NCBI GenBank assembly: GCA_024699855.1
Contig: JAMPIQ010000001.1
Coordinates: 1,178,001-1,242,000 of the forward strand
DNA from: Aphelenchoides besseyi
Taxonomy: Eukaryota; Nematoda; Chromadorea; Rhabditida; Aphelenchoididae
Direction of reading: 5' to 3'
DNA length: 64,000 nt
Positions 1 to 11,100 of the stretch are shown here, piece after piece. The position numbers and the translations under genes were made by a program. Each line of letters begins with the position of its first letter. Within the stretch, counting starts at the first letter, position 1. The notes under the pieces were generated by a model. It saw only the letters and a list, made by a program, of their open reading frames with translations, was not told the DNA's origin and searched no databases.

Positions 1-173
1 TCAATCGATGGCTTTGGACTTGTACGAAGATGGGCGGAGATCGAGAAGTCAGTGGTCTTCTTTGGCGGTTTCGGAGTTGAAGAAGTGGTTTCGGGAACGG
101 GAGATGAGGTTGAGGCATCGGTTGCATCATCATCGGCCAATCTTGTCGGCTTCAATTGTTTTCTACGTCCCAT
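1..173 (-). CDS. N-terminus of a NuRD-motif zinc-finger-type regulator (partial)
   Basis: Read on the minus strand, an exon opens just after a good 3' splice site (GTTCGTTTTCAG, ending at 182). It contains an ATG at 173-171 and stays open for 57 codons to the window edge. The protein starts MGRRKQLKPTRLADDDA, then becomes Ser/Thr/Pro-rich and basic (for example TSSPVPETTSSTPKPPKKTT). A start-proximal RRKQxxP is the known NuRD/RBBP4-binding signature of SALL, BCL11, FOG, ZNF423/521 and Teashirt proteins, which use it to recruit the histone deacetylase complex. Seen directly: the motif, the open frame and the splice site. Inferred: a nuclear zinc-finger repressor. No zinc finger lies inside the window, so the exact family cannot be named. 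The upstream 5' UTR exon was not located. Confidence 0.55.
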   Translation of the reverse strand, partial: MGRRKQLKPTRLADDDATDASTSSPVPETTSSTPKPPKKTTDFSISAHLRTSPKPSI

Positions 174-182
174 CGTTCGCTG

Positions 183-2150
183 AAAACGAACAATTGAGAG
201 TCTTTAAGTTCGTCGTGGACTTGTGCCACTGATTCACGCTCATTCGAGAACTGCGGTCGCGGCGGCGTGCAAAAGCGAAAAGGAAACGGAAATTTGGCGG
301 ATCGGTTTGACTCAACGGCCCGCTTCGAAGACGAGGGCATCTTGTTGTTGTGGCAGCAGCACATTAAACACGACCCGATAAGCAACACAAACGGTGTTTC
401 CAAGCGCTTGTCGAGACTCAGCTCGTAAATCAGCAAAGCGCGAATCAATCATCGAAAAGTGATGTCTAACCTGTCATAGCCGCTCGTCCTTCGCCTCTCT
501 CTCTCTTTTGCTTTACCTCTTCAAGACGAAGAAGGTGGCGAAGAGAACATACAATCCTCTAGTGCAACGGAACTTCGTAAACGATCGGTATTTTTCGAGG
601 AAGCCCAAAGCAAACACAAACACCCGCCTCATGTGCACGTTGTCTTTTCCGTGTGTATGGAAAGTGAATAAGCGACCCGCAGGTTTTCATCTGTCAACTC
701 GCAATACTCGGAATTATCATCGCAATCAGCGTCGCCTTGATTGCTTGAACTCGAAAGCTTCGGAGTGCAAAGCTGATTGTCCCGGTCGAGGTCAAGCGGC
801 TTGTCGTCGATCGATAGGGGTGGAGAGGCCGATGACTGAAGAAGTATGATTCACGGGGAATGCGCAAAGTGGTCGAAATTTATTGGAATAAGAGGCGGTG
901 GGTCGACAAGACGCGCAAAGGTCCAATCCATTCGTCGTCCATCTATCTTGCGCCTTTTCACTTCTGCACATGCTTTTTCGTTGTCGACGGGGCTTTTTGG
1001 AGTTCCCGGTCTTTAGATTTTGTTGTCCTCCTCTCCTGACGCCATGAAAGTAAGTCCTCATCAAATTGCGCCGTCGGCGAAGCGAAAGAAGCGTGTGCCA
1101 ACAACCAAAAAACCCATTTTCTATCTCGACTTCGTTGGCGTGTGAAAACGTGGTCATCCGCCAATTGTTCTCTCGAACAAGAAATTTGTGCTCCTCGCCA
1201 TTTGGACCAATTTTCTCTCTTTCCACCCAAATTCGTCTTATAAAAAATTAATCGGACAGCGCATTTCTGGGAGATTGACCGACGATTCCCGAACTGCGCA
1301 TCGTCTCGACCAAGCGAATCTGTCAGTTTGATGAAAGTAACACTGTCAGGTTGTAACATGACCACACACACAGAAGAATACGAAACGTTCGAGAATTTTG
1401 GCGCCTTCGAAACGGAAATTGAGAGGGAACATGCGTACGAGGAACGTGAAAAGTTTTGTTGAAGCAAATGAAAGGAAGAACGGTTATGCGTCGATGCGGC
1501 TATTAGGTTGGCGAGGAGGCCAAAAACGACAAATTTCGGGTTCGTGAGTGCTCCCGCAACCGAGATCCTGGTAAACTGAGTTAAGGAAAAGAAAAGCGCT
1601 TTTCACAAACGAGTTGGCCCCATGGACGAAAGAAAAACCAGAGGTGCTTTCGCCATCAATATATGCGCGTTGTGTGATTCGATTAGATGGCCATTTCGCG
1701 AAGACGAAGCGGAAACTGAGGTTGGACGACAACAAGTGTGCGAATTGAATGTTTGACCGAATTACGATGACTGCGCCTTTTTCGTCTTCTTAAACACTTC
1801 GCTTTTAATCTCAGAAATGAAACTGTGCACTCCGTTGCGAAACAACTAATTAAAAGAGGAGCTGAAATTGCACAACGTGAAATTTGAAATGAAGATTTGA
1901 AATTCGATTCGAAGGTCATTCCGAATGTCCAAAAGCGGAAATTGTTTGCATTTGGATGAGGAGGGTATTGAGCGTATCCCTTCTTGACCGCATTACCGCG
2001 CTTCTCAAAGAAGTCTCGGTTCCCATGACGACTTGCCGCGTCTAATTCTTGCGATCATGACCGGCAATAAAAGTTCCCGATCCACATCATGAACAAACGT
2101 TATGCACATGAATTATAGCAATTGACAACCAACACACGAACACATTTCTA
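183..2150. other. Intergenic stretch, no recognisable gene
   Basis: Several open frames of 60-170 codons occur here on both strands, but they overlap each other, show no family motifs and have no plausible splice partners. A CT-rich tract (ctctctctctctt) lies near 497-511. The stretch is upstream of the left-edge regulator and downstream of the ariadne gene, so it probably holds the 5' UTR and control DNA of the former. That function is inferred from position only. Confidence 0.5.
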
Positions 2151-2195
2151 TACAGCGTTTATTGTAGATCGTCAAAAAATTAGCGAACAGAAGAT

Positions 2196-4030
2196 TCAGG
2201 GATGATAGTTGAACTTCCAATCGTTGCGATTCATCCCCTCGGCAACGTGATTAAGAAGCACGGTACGTCGTTGTTGAACGTAACGATATTTATCCTGGAC
2301 GGTTTGTTTCCATGTAGTTAACTTCTCACGTTCAATCTCCAAATCCTTCTCCAATAGCTCACTCAAGTGTTCGGTTGCGAGCTCCAGATCGCGTTGATTG
2401 TCTTCGAAGATCGACGTAGTGTTGTTTGGTTGAAGATAGAAAGCGAAAGCATAGGTGTACATTAGGGTTTGTCGGCATTGATTGAGCACATCAACGGCTT
2501 TTCTTAAGTATTGAGTTTCAATCCACGAGTATTCTTGCTGTTGCATTTGACGCATTTTGTCTTGAACTTGAGCAAAAAGCTGAAATCGAAAGAATTATCT
2601 ATTTACTCAACTCTTTAACTGCCTTGTGCTCCAACTTCAACGATTTCTGGTGATTCTCGTAGCGCGTGAAGAAATGCAAATAGCGTTGCAACGCGGCTCT
2701 TGAACGTTCTTGTTCATCTCGAGCTTTTTTAGCGTCCGTATCGTCGAATCGATTGCACGAATACCAACCCGAACCGTGCGGTTTCCAAGGGCCCAAACAT
2801 GTCCAACAGAATTCAAATTTGCACGTTTTACACGAAACATGATTGCAACTAAAAATTCGTTTTAGTAATCGAAACAAACTCCTCAAACAATATCACTTAC
2901 CCTCCATCTTTTTCGATAGTTACCTAAAAGCAATAAAGTTGATTAACGAAATTTTAACGAAATTTTAACGAAACACTCACATGACATTGAGGACAATCTT
3001 TCGTGTTCGCGTGCAACCAATTTGAAGTCTCGCTGTCGTCGCTACACTTCTTTAGCCACATCTTCAACATATCGCAATTGATCGGTTCGTGCCATTGGTG
3101 ACCGCAAAAGAAACAGAACACAGTACGACATTTGCAGGTAATCGCACGGCATTCGGGATGTGGAACCTTTGCCACCAACCCACAGTCGGTACCCGGACAC
3201 CATTTTAAACGAACGCTACTCTGCAAATTCAAAGTCAACAATGATTTCCAAATGTCCACTTACCGAGACGAAACTGTTAACTATGAGCTTTTTATAGGCT
3301 TTGAGAACAGAAGCTTCCTGAACCAGTTTAAAGATCAGATCTTCGTCGAGAATCATGACACATTTTTCTCCGGGACATGGAACCAACCACTGTGCTTCGT
3401 CGTTGATCTAAAAATTAATAAATAAACCACGTTTCTTTTGTCATCTACGCACTTTTACGGTCAAATATTGATGCCAACATTGTGCACCGAAAGCGTGTCC
3501 GCATGAGAGTTTTGCGAGAGTGGGTTCCTCGAAGCAAATTTGGCAGATGGACGATTCGGCACTCTGAGAAGAAGAAGCATCGACCGAGGGCACAATGACG
3601 TTGTAGTCGTGAAGAAATCGATCGTTGTCGCCGATTTCGTAAAACCTAAACAATCAGAATTCACTGATGCAACGAACTTAATTGCTTACTTCTCGATTAA
3701 ATGCTCTTTGTTCCAATGAAAATGGTGGAGCAGGATCTTGCAAATGGCCGGAGAGAATCCCATGACCGCCGAAGTCTCGTTGGCTATAGACGAGAGTTCG
3801 TTGAGAAGTTGATCTTGATTGAGAATCTAAACAAGATCGTGAGTTCGTTTCGCAATCGGGCCAGAAAAGTTTCTCGATAAGAGAGTTGTTATTTGTTTAC
3901 GTAATTTCAGTAAACATACCTCGTAGTCCCTCTCCTCCATACTTAGCTCCTGGTCCCGTTCCATTGCCATCCCCTCAATCGAATCCACGGATGCGTTATC
4001 GTTGTCGGAATAAAAATCGTCTTCTTCCAT
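2196..4030 (-). CDS. ari-1: Ariadne-type RBR E3 ubiquitin-protein ligase
   Basis: RING-between-RING ligase of the Ariadne (ARIH1) family. It takes ubiquitin from an E2 such as UBCH7 onto a catalytic cysteine and passes it to substrate, often together with neddylated cullins. Eight exons join in frame: 4030-3920, 3826-3690, 3645-3453, 3407-3264, 3220-2981, 2923-2901 (a 23-nt micro-exon), 2848-2620 and 2579-2196, giving 486 residues. Visible in order are an acidic N-terminus, RING1 (CQICFEE...[10 protein letters not shown]), the in-between-RING ([19 protein letters not shown]), RING2 with the catalytic region ([19 protein letters not shown]) and the Ariadne domain ([20 protein letters not shown]). 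Length and order match the family. The gene starts head to head with GPN2, 222 bp away. Confidence 0.95.
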
Positions 4031-4252
4031 TTCGGTCGCTGATATTAAGTCTAAAACTGATGTCGATTTAATTTACAATGGAACTGTAAAATCAACGTTG
4101 CCGGGGAAATCAAATCGACTGCTCTGATTTATCACAAATGCACGGACAGATGGTCAACTGACTCAGTTTAGATGCGTTTCGTTAGGCGCCAATTCAAACG
4201 TTCATTTCTTTGGAGCTTTTTTCCAGTGTTTTTGTTTACTTTTATCGACGAA
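4031..4252. promoter_or_regulatory. Likely bidirectional promoter between ariadne and GPN2
   Basis: The two start codons are divergent and only 222 bp apart, so both transcripts must start in this interval. No specific factor site was recognised. An upstream in-frame ATG at 4172 would add an unrelated hydrophobic extension to GPN2 and is not preferred. Confidence 0.4.
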
Positions 4253-5136
4253 ATGATTCTTTTTGGTCAAATTGTTGTTGGAGCTCCGGGTTCGGGTAAA
4301 ACGACCTACTGCGGTGGTTTGATTCAAATCCTTCAACAACTCGAACGACCGATCGTGTACGTGAATTTGGATCCGGCCAACGATATTTTGCCTTGTCCCT
4401 GCGATTTGGACATACGAGATCTGATCACCGTGGAAGATGCGATGCAGCGCTTGGATTTGGGGCCCAATGGAGCGCTTCGCTATTGTATGAAGACATTAGC
4501 CGATAATTTTGATTGGTATGTGAAAAGATTTTTCGAATTATTGCTTTTTGAAGTTCAGGTTACGACAGGGAATTCAATCAAAAGAAGGTTATCTTATCAT
4601 TGACATGCCCGGACAGCTGGAGCTATACAATAGTGACGACTCGATAACGAAGATCACACGTCAACTTCAAGCTGCGGACTGTCGACTTTGTGCCGTTCAT
4701 TTAAGTGATTCGATGTACTGTTCGGATGCAGGAAAGTTTGTTGCCGTCATACTCAGCGCTTTGTCGATTACGATCAATTTGGAGTTACCACAAGTCAACG
4801 TGCTTTCGAAAGCCGATCTCTTACCTTCGGATTTGCCGTACAATGCCGATTACTATCGCCAGCTTCCCGATCTCAAACATTTGACCGACCTATTGGATGT
4901 GAGTTTCTTTCGATTTCTTCGTTTGAACTCTCTTTTAGGATCATCCAGTACTATCCAAATACAAAGATTTGTGTTCGAAGTTGTGTGAAGTGGCCGATCA
5001 GTACAACTACGTGAACTTTCGATTGCTGGACGTGTCGAGCAAAGAGAAAATGGTCGACCTTTTGCAGGCGGCCGACAAATCGAATGGTTTTGCGTTCTAT
5101 GACGTTGAAGATTTAAGAGAAATTCTATCGAAATAA
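4253..5136 (+). CDS. gpn2: GPN-loop GTPase 2
   Basis: Cytosolic GPN-family GTPase. The family acts in RNA polymerase assembly and nuclear import. Three exons (4253-4515, 4559-4898, 4939-5136) encode 266 residues, slightly shorter than the roughly 310 of vertebrate GPN2. Visible: P-loop GAPGSGKTTYC near residues 10-20, VNLDPAND, the family-defining Gly-Pro-Asn loop in LDLGPNGALRYC, switch DMPGQLELY and base-specificity motif LSKADLL. The start at 4253 puts the P-loop at the usual distance from the N-terminus. The protein ends FYDVEDLREILSK. Intron 1 is 43 bp and intron 2 is 40 bp. Confidence 0.94.
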
Positions 5137-5969
5137 ACGATTTTCATTTCCGAAGAAGATAACGGGAAGAGCAAATTAGTTCAAGTTTTCGGGGTTGTTA
5201 ATTAGAGCAACACAATGAAGCAGTTCGAGAGTCTTGCGCATCGTACTTTTTAGCACTTACGTGCGCGTTTTTAAGTAATGAAGGCGACCCCAACGACGTC
5301 TCGCGTCAACAAAAACGCCACCGTGGAGTTGAATGAGCACCAAACCCGAACAAACAAAGCGCGTGACGAGAGGAGCGCAAGACGGAGACGAAAAAGTGCG
5401 GACAACTGAATACGCAGAGCGGAGACCTTTTGCGTGTTTGGTTGCACGGAAAGCGGCCATAGAGATTCCCCTTCGTATTCTGCCACTTCGTTGTTTTCAA
5501 TTTATCAGCATGCGAAGCAAAAGAGAAGATAGTTTGGCGTCTTTTCAATGTTTTTGGCGTGTTTTTCGTATAACCAAACAATCGAGTTTCGTAAGTCGAA
5601 GTGTTTGGGTCATTTGGAAATTTGGCTCATTTAATTTTTGGCCGTTTAGTCGCCGTCTGGGATCACAAGGACGAGCCGATCAGCTGCAAACTTCGGGAGT
5701 TCGAGCCACCCGACGGCTGTTCGCAGAAAAACAGGCCCCGTCCACACTCTTGAGGATCTCCTCGTGACAGACCAATACGGGAAAAACACCGGGCGGTGAT
5801 AAAGAAGAGTTCAAAAGCGAGAGCGCGTCTGAAGATTTTGCCTTTCGGCTTGTTTTCATTCAAAAAACAATAGTCACTCTTTCCCTCAATCGACTTATCT
5901 ACAAGCCGGCTTTAAACCGAAGAATCTCAAACTTATTCCAATCAAACCGCAACCCATCAACTGACTCTG
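5137..5969. other. Intergenic stretch, no recognisable gene
   Basis: About 0.8 kb between GPN2 and the F-box gene. Open frames on both strands overlap each other and show no family motifs. It probably contains the GPN2 3' end and the F-box gene's promoter and 5' UTR. Confidence 0.45.
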
Positions 5970-7746
5970 ATGCCTTTCCTTGGTAGAGATTGGAGAGCTC
6001 CGGGAGAAGCATGGGTCAAAATCGATCATACTGCCGGCTGGGAGCGCGTCAAATTGCGTCCAATTCAAGTCGGTTCACAAGCATTGGGATACGAATTCAA
6101 CGATCATTTCAGATTGCAACATGTGCTGATTCAACTCTTGGCATTGTTGTGAACGATGATCACTACAAACGACACAGTTCGTCGGCTTCGTTCTCGTCTT
6201 CAACTGACGAAATTCAATTTGGAAGCAGTCCGGGCGTGGAATCAATGATTATGGATCATGAAGATTCAGGTAATAATATTAGTATTATACATATTCGTTG
6301 ATATTTGATTTCAGTGATCTCAGAAAGTGAAGACGAGGAATGGATACCTCATTGTTTCGTAAAACAAAACCGCTCCAAAGAATTTATTGGTTGTACGAGC
6401 ATGAGCGAAGCGTTTCATCGTTTGGATTTGGCTCGAGGTGTGCAAGATGTTCGCAGGTTCAATTACATTTGTAAGGTAAGAAGTTTGAAGCGTATATTAC
6501 GAAATTTCAAACGTTTCTTTTTTAGGTGGTTCAAATTTTGGTTACCGAAAAGTTGCAAAATTTGAGTGGATTAGCTCGTAAGCATCTTTTTGGCATCATC
6601 CAAGCGATTGTCATTCAAAGTAGGTTGTTAGTAGACTATTTTAGTCACGCGATGACCATCGGGACAGTTGCTATGGTCGGGGGATTTGCGATACATTTCG
6701 GGGATTAATAGCCGAAACCGGCCGATTAAGCGGCATATTTTTGTTTATTCACGTGAATTAAAATTCACGAGACGTCAATCAATCAATCGAAAATATGTTT
6801 TGGTCTAAAGGGACGAAACAAAATGACTCAACTTTTCCGAAACAGGTGTTTCTTCTCGCGTTCAATTTTGGAGACACAAATGTCGAACGTACTTTGAGTC
6901 CCATAAAACGATCAGGTGCAGGGTGATCTTTAAACACAATGAGTTTCAGGTGTTGAGCAGGATGTGAACGTGACAACGGCACGAGATCTCGTTACACGAT
7001 TCGGCGAGAAGTTGGAGGGTCACGTTTACGGTTCGCCGAAGTTGGTTTCGCATCAGCAGGATATGGTATCGAATTTGATCGATTTGGTGCATGTACCTCA
7101 ATATACTTCGATTCCGGATTCGTCCGAAGAATCGACGACCTTTCTCGACTTGCCACGCGAACTGATTACCGAAATTCTCCGACGTTTGCCCGATCATGTT
7201 TCAATGCTCGAATGTGCGAAAGCAAACGAAACGTTGAATGCGTTGGTTACTCACGAACATCGTCTTTGGAAATCTCTTGCAACATTTCATTTCACTCAGG
7301 AACAAATCAATAAACACACGGTAAACTTCAAAGATTCATACAATAACAAACGATTTCAATTTAAGAAGCCTGATGCAACATGGCGGCACATTTTCTTCGA
7401 ACTGAAAAAGTACTATGGTTTACGCGAAGTTTACGCCGATTTGATTCACATTTGTTGCCATTGCAAAGCGCTCTTCTGGAAGGATTTGGGTCATCCGTGT
7501 GTTTCTGCTGGCGATGCGCCGTCGGTAAGATTGGCATCGTATTTCGACTTAACACTCGTTTAAAATTCTAGGTGCGTGTTATGCCTCAACAAGTAGGTTT
7601 GGTCATGGGACACAAAAACGGTTTCGTAAAGCATTTTCGTAGCAAAAAGTGATAAGAAAAGTAAACGAATGATATCGAATCAATCGGCTTCTACAGTTTA
7701 CTTATGAAGTTTCTTTCAGTTCGTGGACATGCTCACTGATCTTTAA
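5970..7746 (+). CDS. F-box protein of the FBXO32/FBXO25 (atrogin-1) family
   Basis: Substrate-recognition subunit of an SCF (SKP1-CUL1-F-box) ubiquitin ligase; the vertebrate relatives include the muscle-atrophy factor atrogin-1. Seven exons fit in frame: 5970-6068, 6113-6269, 6315-6475, 6526-6619, 6950-7524, 7572-7592 and 7720-7746, giving 377 residues. Evidence: the family start MPFLGRDWRAPGEAWVK, the middle EAFHRLDLARGVQDVRRFNY, the F-box FLDLPRELITEILRRLPDHV, then CCHCKALFWKDLGHPC and the short end PQQFVDMLTDL, which aligns with the family's C-terminal PQDFINLF. The intron at 6620-6949 (330 bp) is long for this locus. The first donor (GTCGGT) is weak, so that join is the least certain. 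Confidence 0.9.
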
Positions 7747-7895
7747 AGTCGTGATTAAGCCGTCGATCTTTTTGCGGGATTTGTTGCTTTCTGATATTTG
7801 TAAATACATTAATGTCCGAGTGATATTCAACCCAACTCTTTGCTTACTTCGTCTTAACCAGTGCTAAAATCCCTTCGACTATTCATTGCCAGTGA

Positions 7896-8072
7896 AATGG
7901 TGAGAAACGCCCGGTTGCCAACGACTTCTTCGTGTTTTATTGTCATCAAGATGACCATAAACGGGTGATGGCAGACAACAAGATTTATTGGAAATCACTT
8001 TCTAACGACTATGCCAACGGCCTCAGCGAACATCCTCTTTCCGATCAGCATTATGAGTTACGCACAATGTAA
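7896..8072 (+). CDS. Possible small or terminal exon, unrecognised
   Basis: Between the F-box stop and the ATM 3' end, one plus frame is open from 7896 to a TAA at 8070-8072. It reads like protein (FYCHQDDHKRVMADN, then IYWKSLSNDYANGLSEHPL). From the in-frame ATG at 7968 it encodes 34 residues. A TGA lies just upstream at 7893-7895, so any longer protein would need an upstream exon, and no convincing acceptor was found. No family was recognised. It could be a micro-protein, the last exon of an unseen gene, or chance. Confidence 0.3.
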   Translation, partial: NGEKRPVANDFFVFYCHQDDHKRVMADNKIYWKSLSNDYANGLSEHPLSDQHYELRTM

Positions 8073-8156
8073 ATCATTTTTATTGTACATTGACAACAAG
8101 AATAAATAACAATAACAAGTATCGAGAATTGAAACAAAAGCGACATTGTTGGAACA

Positions 8157-11100
8157 TTAAATGAAAGGCAGCCAACCGTGAAACATTTGTCTGCAATCGT
8201 TGCTGTTTTTGAAGGTTTCCTTTAAACTTACGACAAATGATTCGGATCTCGGGCATCGTTAATAAGGTAAGTTACCTGAAAATTGGAGTAGAAACAACGA
8301 GAAGCTCGGAAATCACCTGCTGCTCGACAGTCTGTGGAAATACACCGTAATCACGACCCTCCAGTTTTTTGCGCAGCCGTGAAATTGCCGTTTCAGCCAC
8401 GACATTACGTCCGGTATTATCGGCTGTAGGCACATGGAAAGTTGCAATTGGATCGTGAAGAATAATCGAAGTGATACCAACAATCACTTCCGTATATTTA
8501 CGAATCTCCGCTAGTGTGTGCATCGAAATGTGTTTGAATCGACTGTTCAAACCCTCGACTAAGATCGGATCAACAATGTCACGCTAAAATCTCTGTATTA
8601 TTAAGCAGAATTAAGGTAAAAACGTACAGTTAAGCGGAATGGCACTTGCTCAGGTACTGGAAGTGCTCGTTTACTGAACTCAAAAATCATTCCAAGCTAA
8701 AAAAACACATTTAGATTCGAAAGTTACAGGAATCCATGCGTTCTTGCAATTGAGCTTTAAAACTTCATGGACGGAAAAACAAAAACCTACGTCAATGTGT
8801 ACCTATAAAAGAAAGTTACAGAATCTTTTTAGCTGTTATCTGCTTACCAACTCGGCGGTTTTCTTGTCCAAAAGAATGTTATTCAGCTGAAATGCACTAA
8901 TTAGAAACAAAAGTAAGGTGATACGTACATGCCGATCACCCAAACCCACACAATATCCGACCATCGACCACAAAGCCAAACTGTCCGTGTATTGTTTGAT
9001 CTTCTTGTGAAATTGATAGGGTTGCGGAAAGTTTTCGTAGAAGTAAAAACGAAAAACTGGTGTAACCTGAAGTCAAAAATTGAAGAATGCACTAACGAAT
9101 ATTCCAACCTCCTCACAAATTTTCATGAACACGTGCCGCAATCCGTGGCTATCTTTTCCGGCCTTGGCCATTTTATGTTGAGCCGTTGCAACGACTTCAT
9201 CATTGGGTCGAAGCCGTCGATGAGCACCACCTTTCTTATTTTCACCCACAAGCCAATCGTTCAAACTCATCGTATCGGCACACCATTCGATCATTCCCAA
9301 TTTCTTGTCAATCGGAATAACGCGGTACGTTCGCAGTGGACGTAGTTTTTCATTTCGAAAAGTGGTCTTCTCTAGTAAGTAGTTTGAAATTGAAAACAAA
9401 CTCGTCAGAATCGAGTCTTGTCTAAAAGCAAATGGTCAGAAGCGAATGTCGCAAAACGAAAATACCGAAGACATTCATTCTGAAAACATACCCGCCAGTT
9501 ACTCCCTTCCAAATACTTAACTTACTTTGAAAATAATCCTATATACCTCACCGTTATTGGCCCGAACACGTAAAACTTTCGGTTGTGACAATCCGTTTGC
9601 TTGAACCACCTGAAATTTGACGAAGAATTTCAACTAGTTCAGAACACATTACCTCATCAAATACGCCATCAAACAGAATCATATCACTTGTGGAATAGTT
9701 CTCTGGCTCATTGATCTGAAAAACTTGTTGATCACACCGGCACACAAACATCAAACCGGTTGTTCGAGTGTCGGAATCGGAATACTCTTCAGAAACGACA
9801 AATCGCGTTGAATTCGAAAAGCATTGGGTTTCATGGTATAAATGTCTAAAACTTGAGCTTTAAACACAACTTCAAAATCAATTACTTGTTCCATCACATG
9901 TAAATTTGTTATCGTCCTCGACTGATGCCACACCGAATTCTCTGTAAATGTCTCGGAGATCCTTCATTTTTTTCGAAATAGATGCAAATTCTCGTTTTTG
10001 ACTTTGGCACTTCTTGAAAATGCTGACTGCGGTAGTACGACGCTTCTGAAGTCTTTTCATTACCCTCGCAATGTTTCGAAGTACTCACTTCTTGTGTTCC
10101 ATTTGCAGCATTTTCGTCGTTGGTGTGGTAGAACAACGACAATAGAACGTGAAAAGGATGTGCGACCAGCAGTCGAATAAAGATCTAATTTCGTCAATTG
10201 AACGTGTTCAATGGAAACCTACCTTTACGACCAAACTAGTGACATGTTTGCCAACGTCGGCAAAGATGTAGCTTGAAAGAATTTCGGCAACCGGAATCCA
10301 AACTTTAGCTGGGACGTTGGGTAATTTCTCCTGAAAGAAATCATACGTTCCATTGAATCGATTGCTACATACGGCAATTTGTCCCATAAGGTTTTCGTTT
10401 CCAGCATTTTCAATAATCAACGCGGCTAAATGGAAAACGATCGTTTTGTCCGAACAGTCGATGCTCAGCGCCTCCATGAAGTTCGAAGCGGCGGTGCACA
10501 AAAATCGATCACGTTCATGAAGAACCAGTTGATTATCAGTTCTCTCAATATTCAATTCCTGTTCGGTGCGTACGGAGAGTCGTCGATTAGCGCTTCTAAA
10601 CCAAAAATAATCAGTCGTCACAGATGAAGAGCTTCATACCGTAGTTGTCGTTGATGTTGAGCGATTGCTTCGACTTGAAGTTGAAAGTGTGTGGACTTGG
10701 TGTGCGCATCCAGTTCGCTGTAACGATTAAAAGCGAAATGTGCGTATTTGAGAGCACAATTGTAGAGATACGATGGTTCGACATGTTTGACCGACTCAGC
10801 CGTTTTCACCGCCTACAAGTTGAGAAGAGTAGTCAGAGATTGGGAGGTGAAGATAAAAACGAAAATGCAAATTTCTGTTTTTCGGATATAAAAGCGGTCG
10901 TTCATCGAAATTCCGTTCATTCGTTTGCTGCGGCATTCAACTCAACGGTTTTTCTCTTGTTTCTCTCGACTGATTGCTCTTCGACTTTGGCAACAATGGA
11001 CGACGTGGAGCACGTGATCGAGAATTTGAAGAAGGAAATGGACGATGAAGACGATATCAAACCGACCATCAACGTTCAATGCACCCCGCACGGTCGTGGC

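Noticed and set aside
508..849. Plus-strand frame of 113 codons in the left intergenic region
   Set aside because: Overlaps long frames on the other strand, has no motif and no splice partner; likely chance in GC-richer DNA.
958..1467. Minus-strand frame of 169 codons
   Set aside because: Residue pattern shows no hydrophobic core or family motif, and another frame on the same strand overlaps it; not supported as a gene.
4172..4252. Upstream ATG extending GPN2 by 27 residues
   Set aside because: It adds a hydrophobic, Arg-rich stretch not known in the family and lies in the short divergent promoter region.
7572..7652. F-box gene ending by read-through to a TGA at 7650
   Set aside because: Splicing at 7593 to 7720 gives PQQFVDMLTDL, which matches the family's C-terminus; the read-through tail does not.
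10645..10995. Long plus frame upstream of the STAR start, making a 403-codon open frame
   Set aside because: It overlaps an ATM exon (10812 downward), its residues show no conserved pattern, and the natural acidic start is at 10996. The extension is a by-product of antisense coding.
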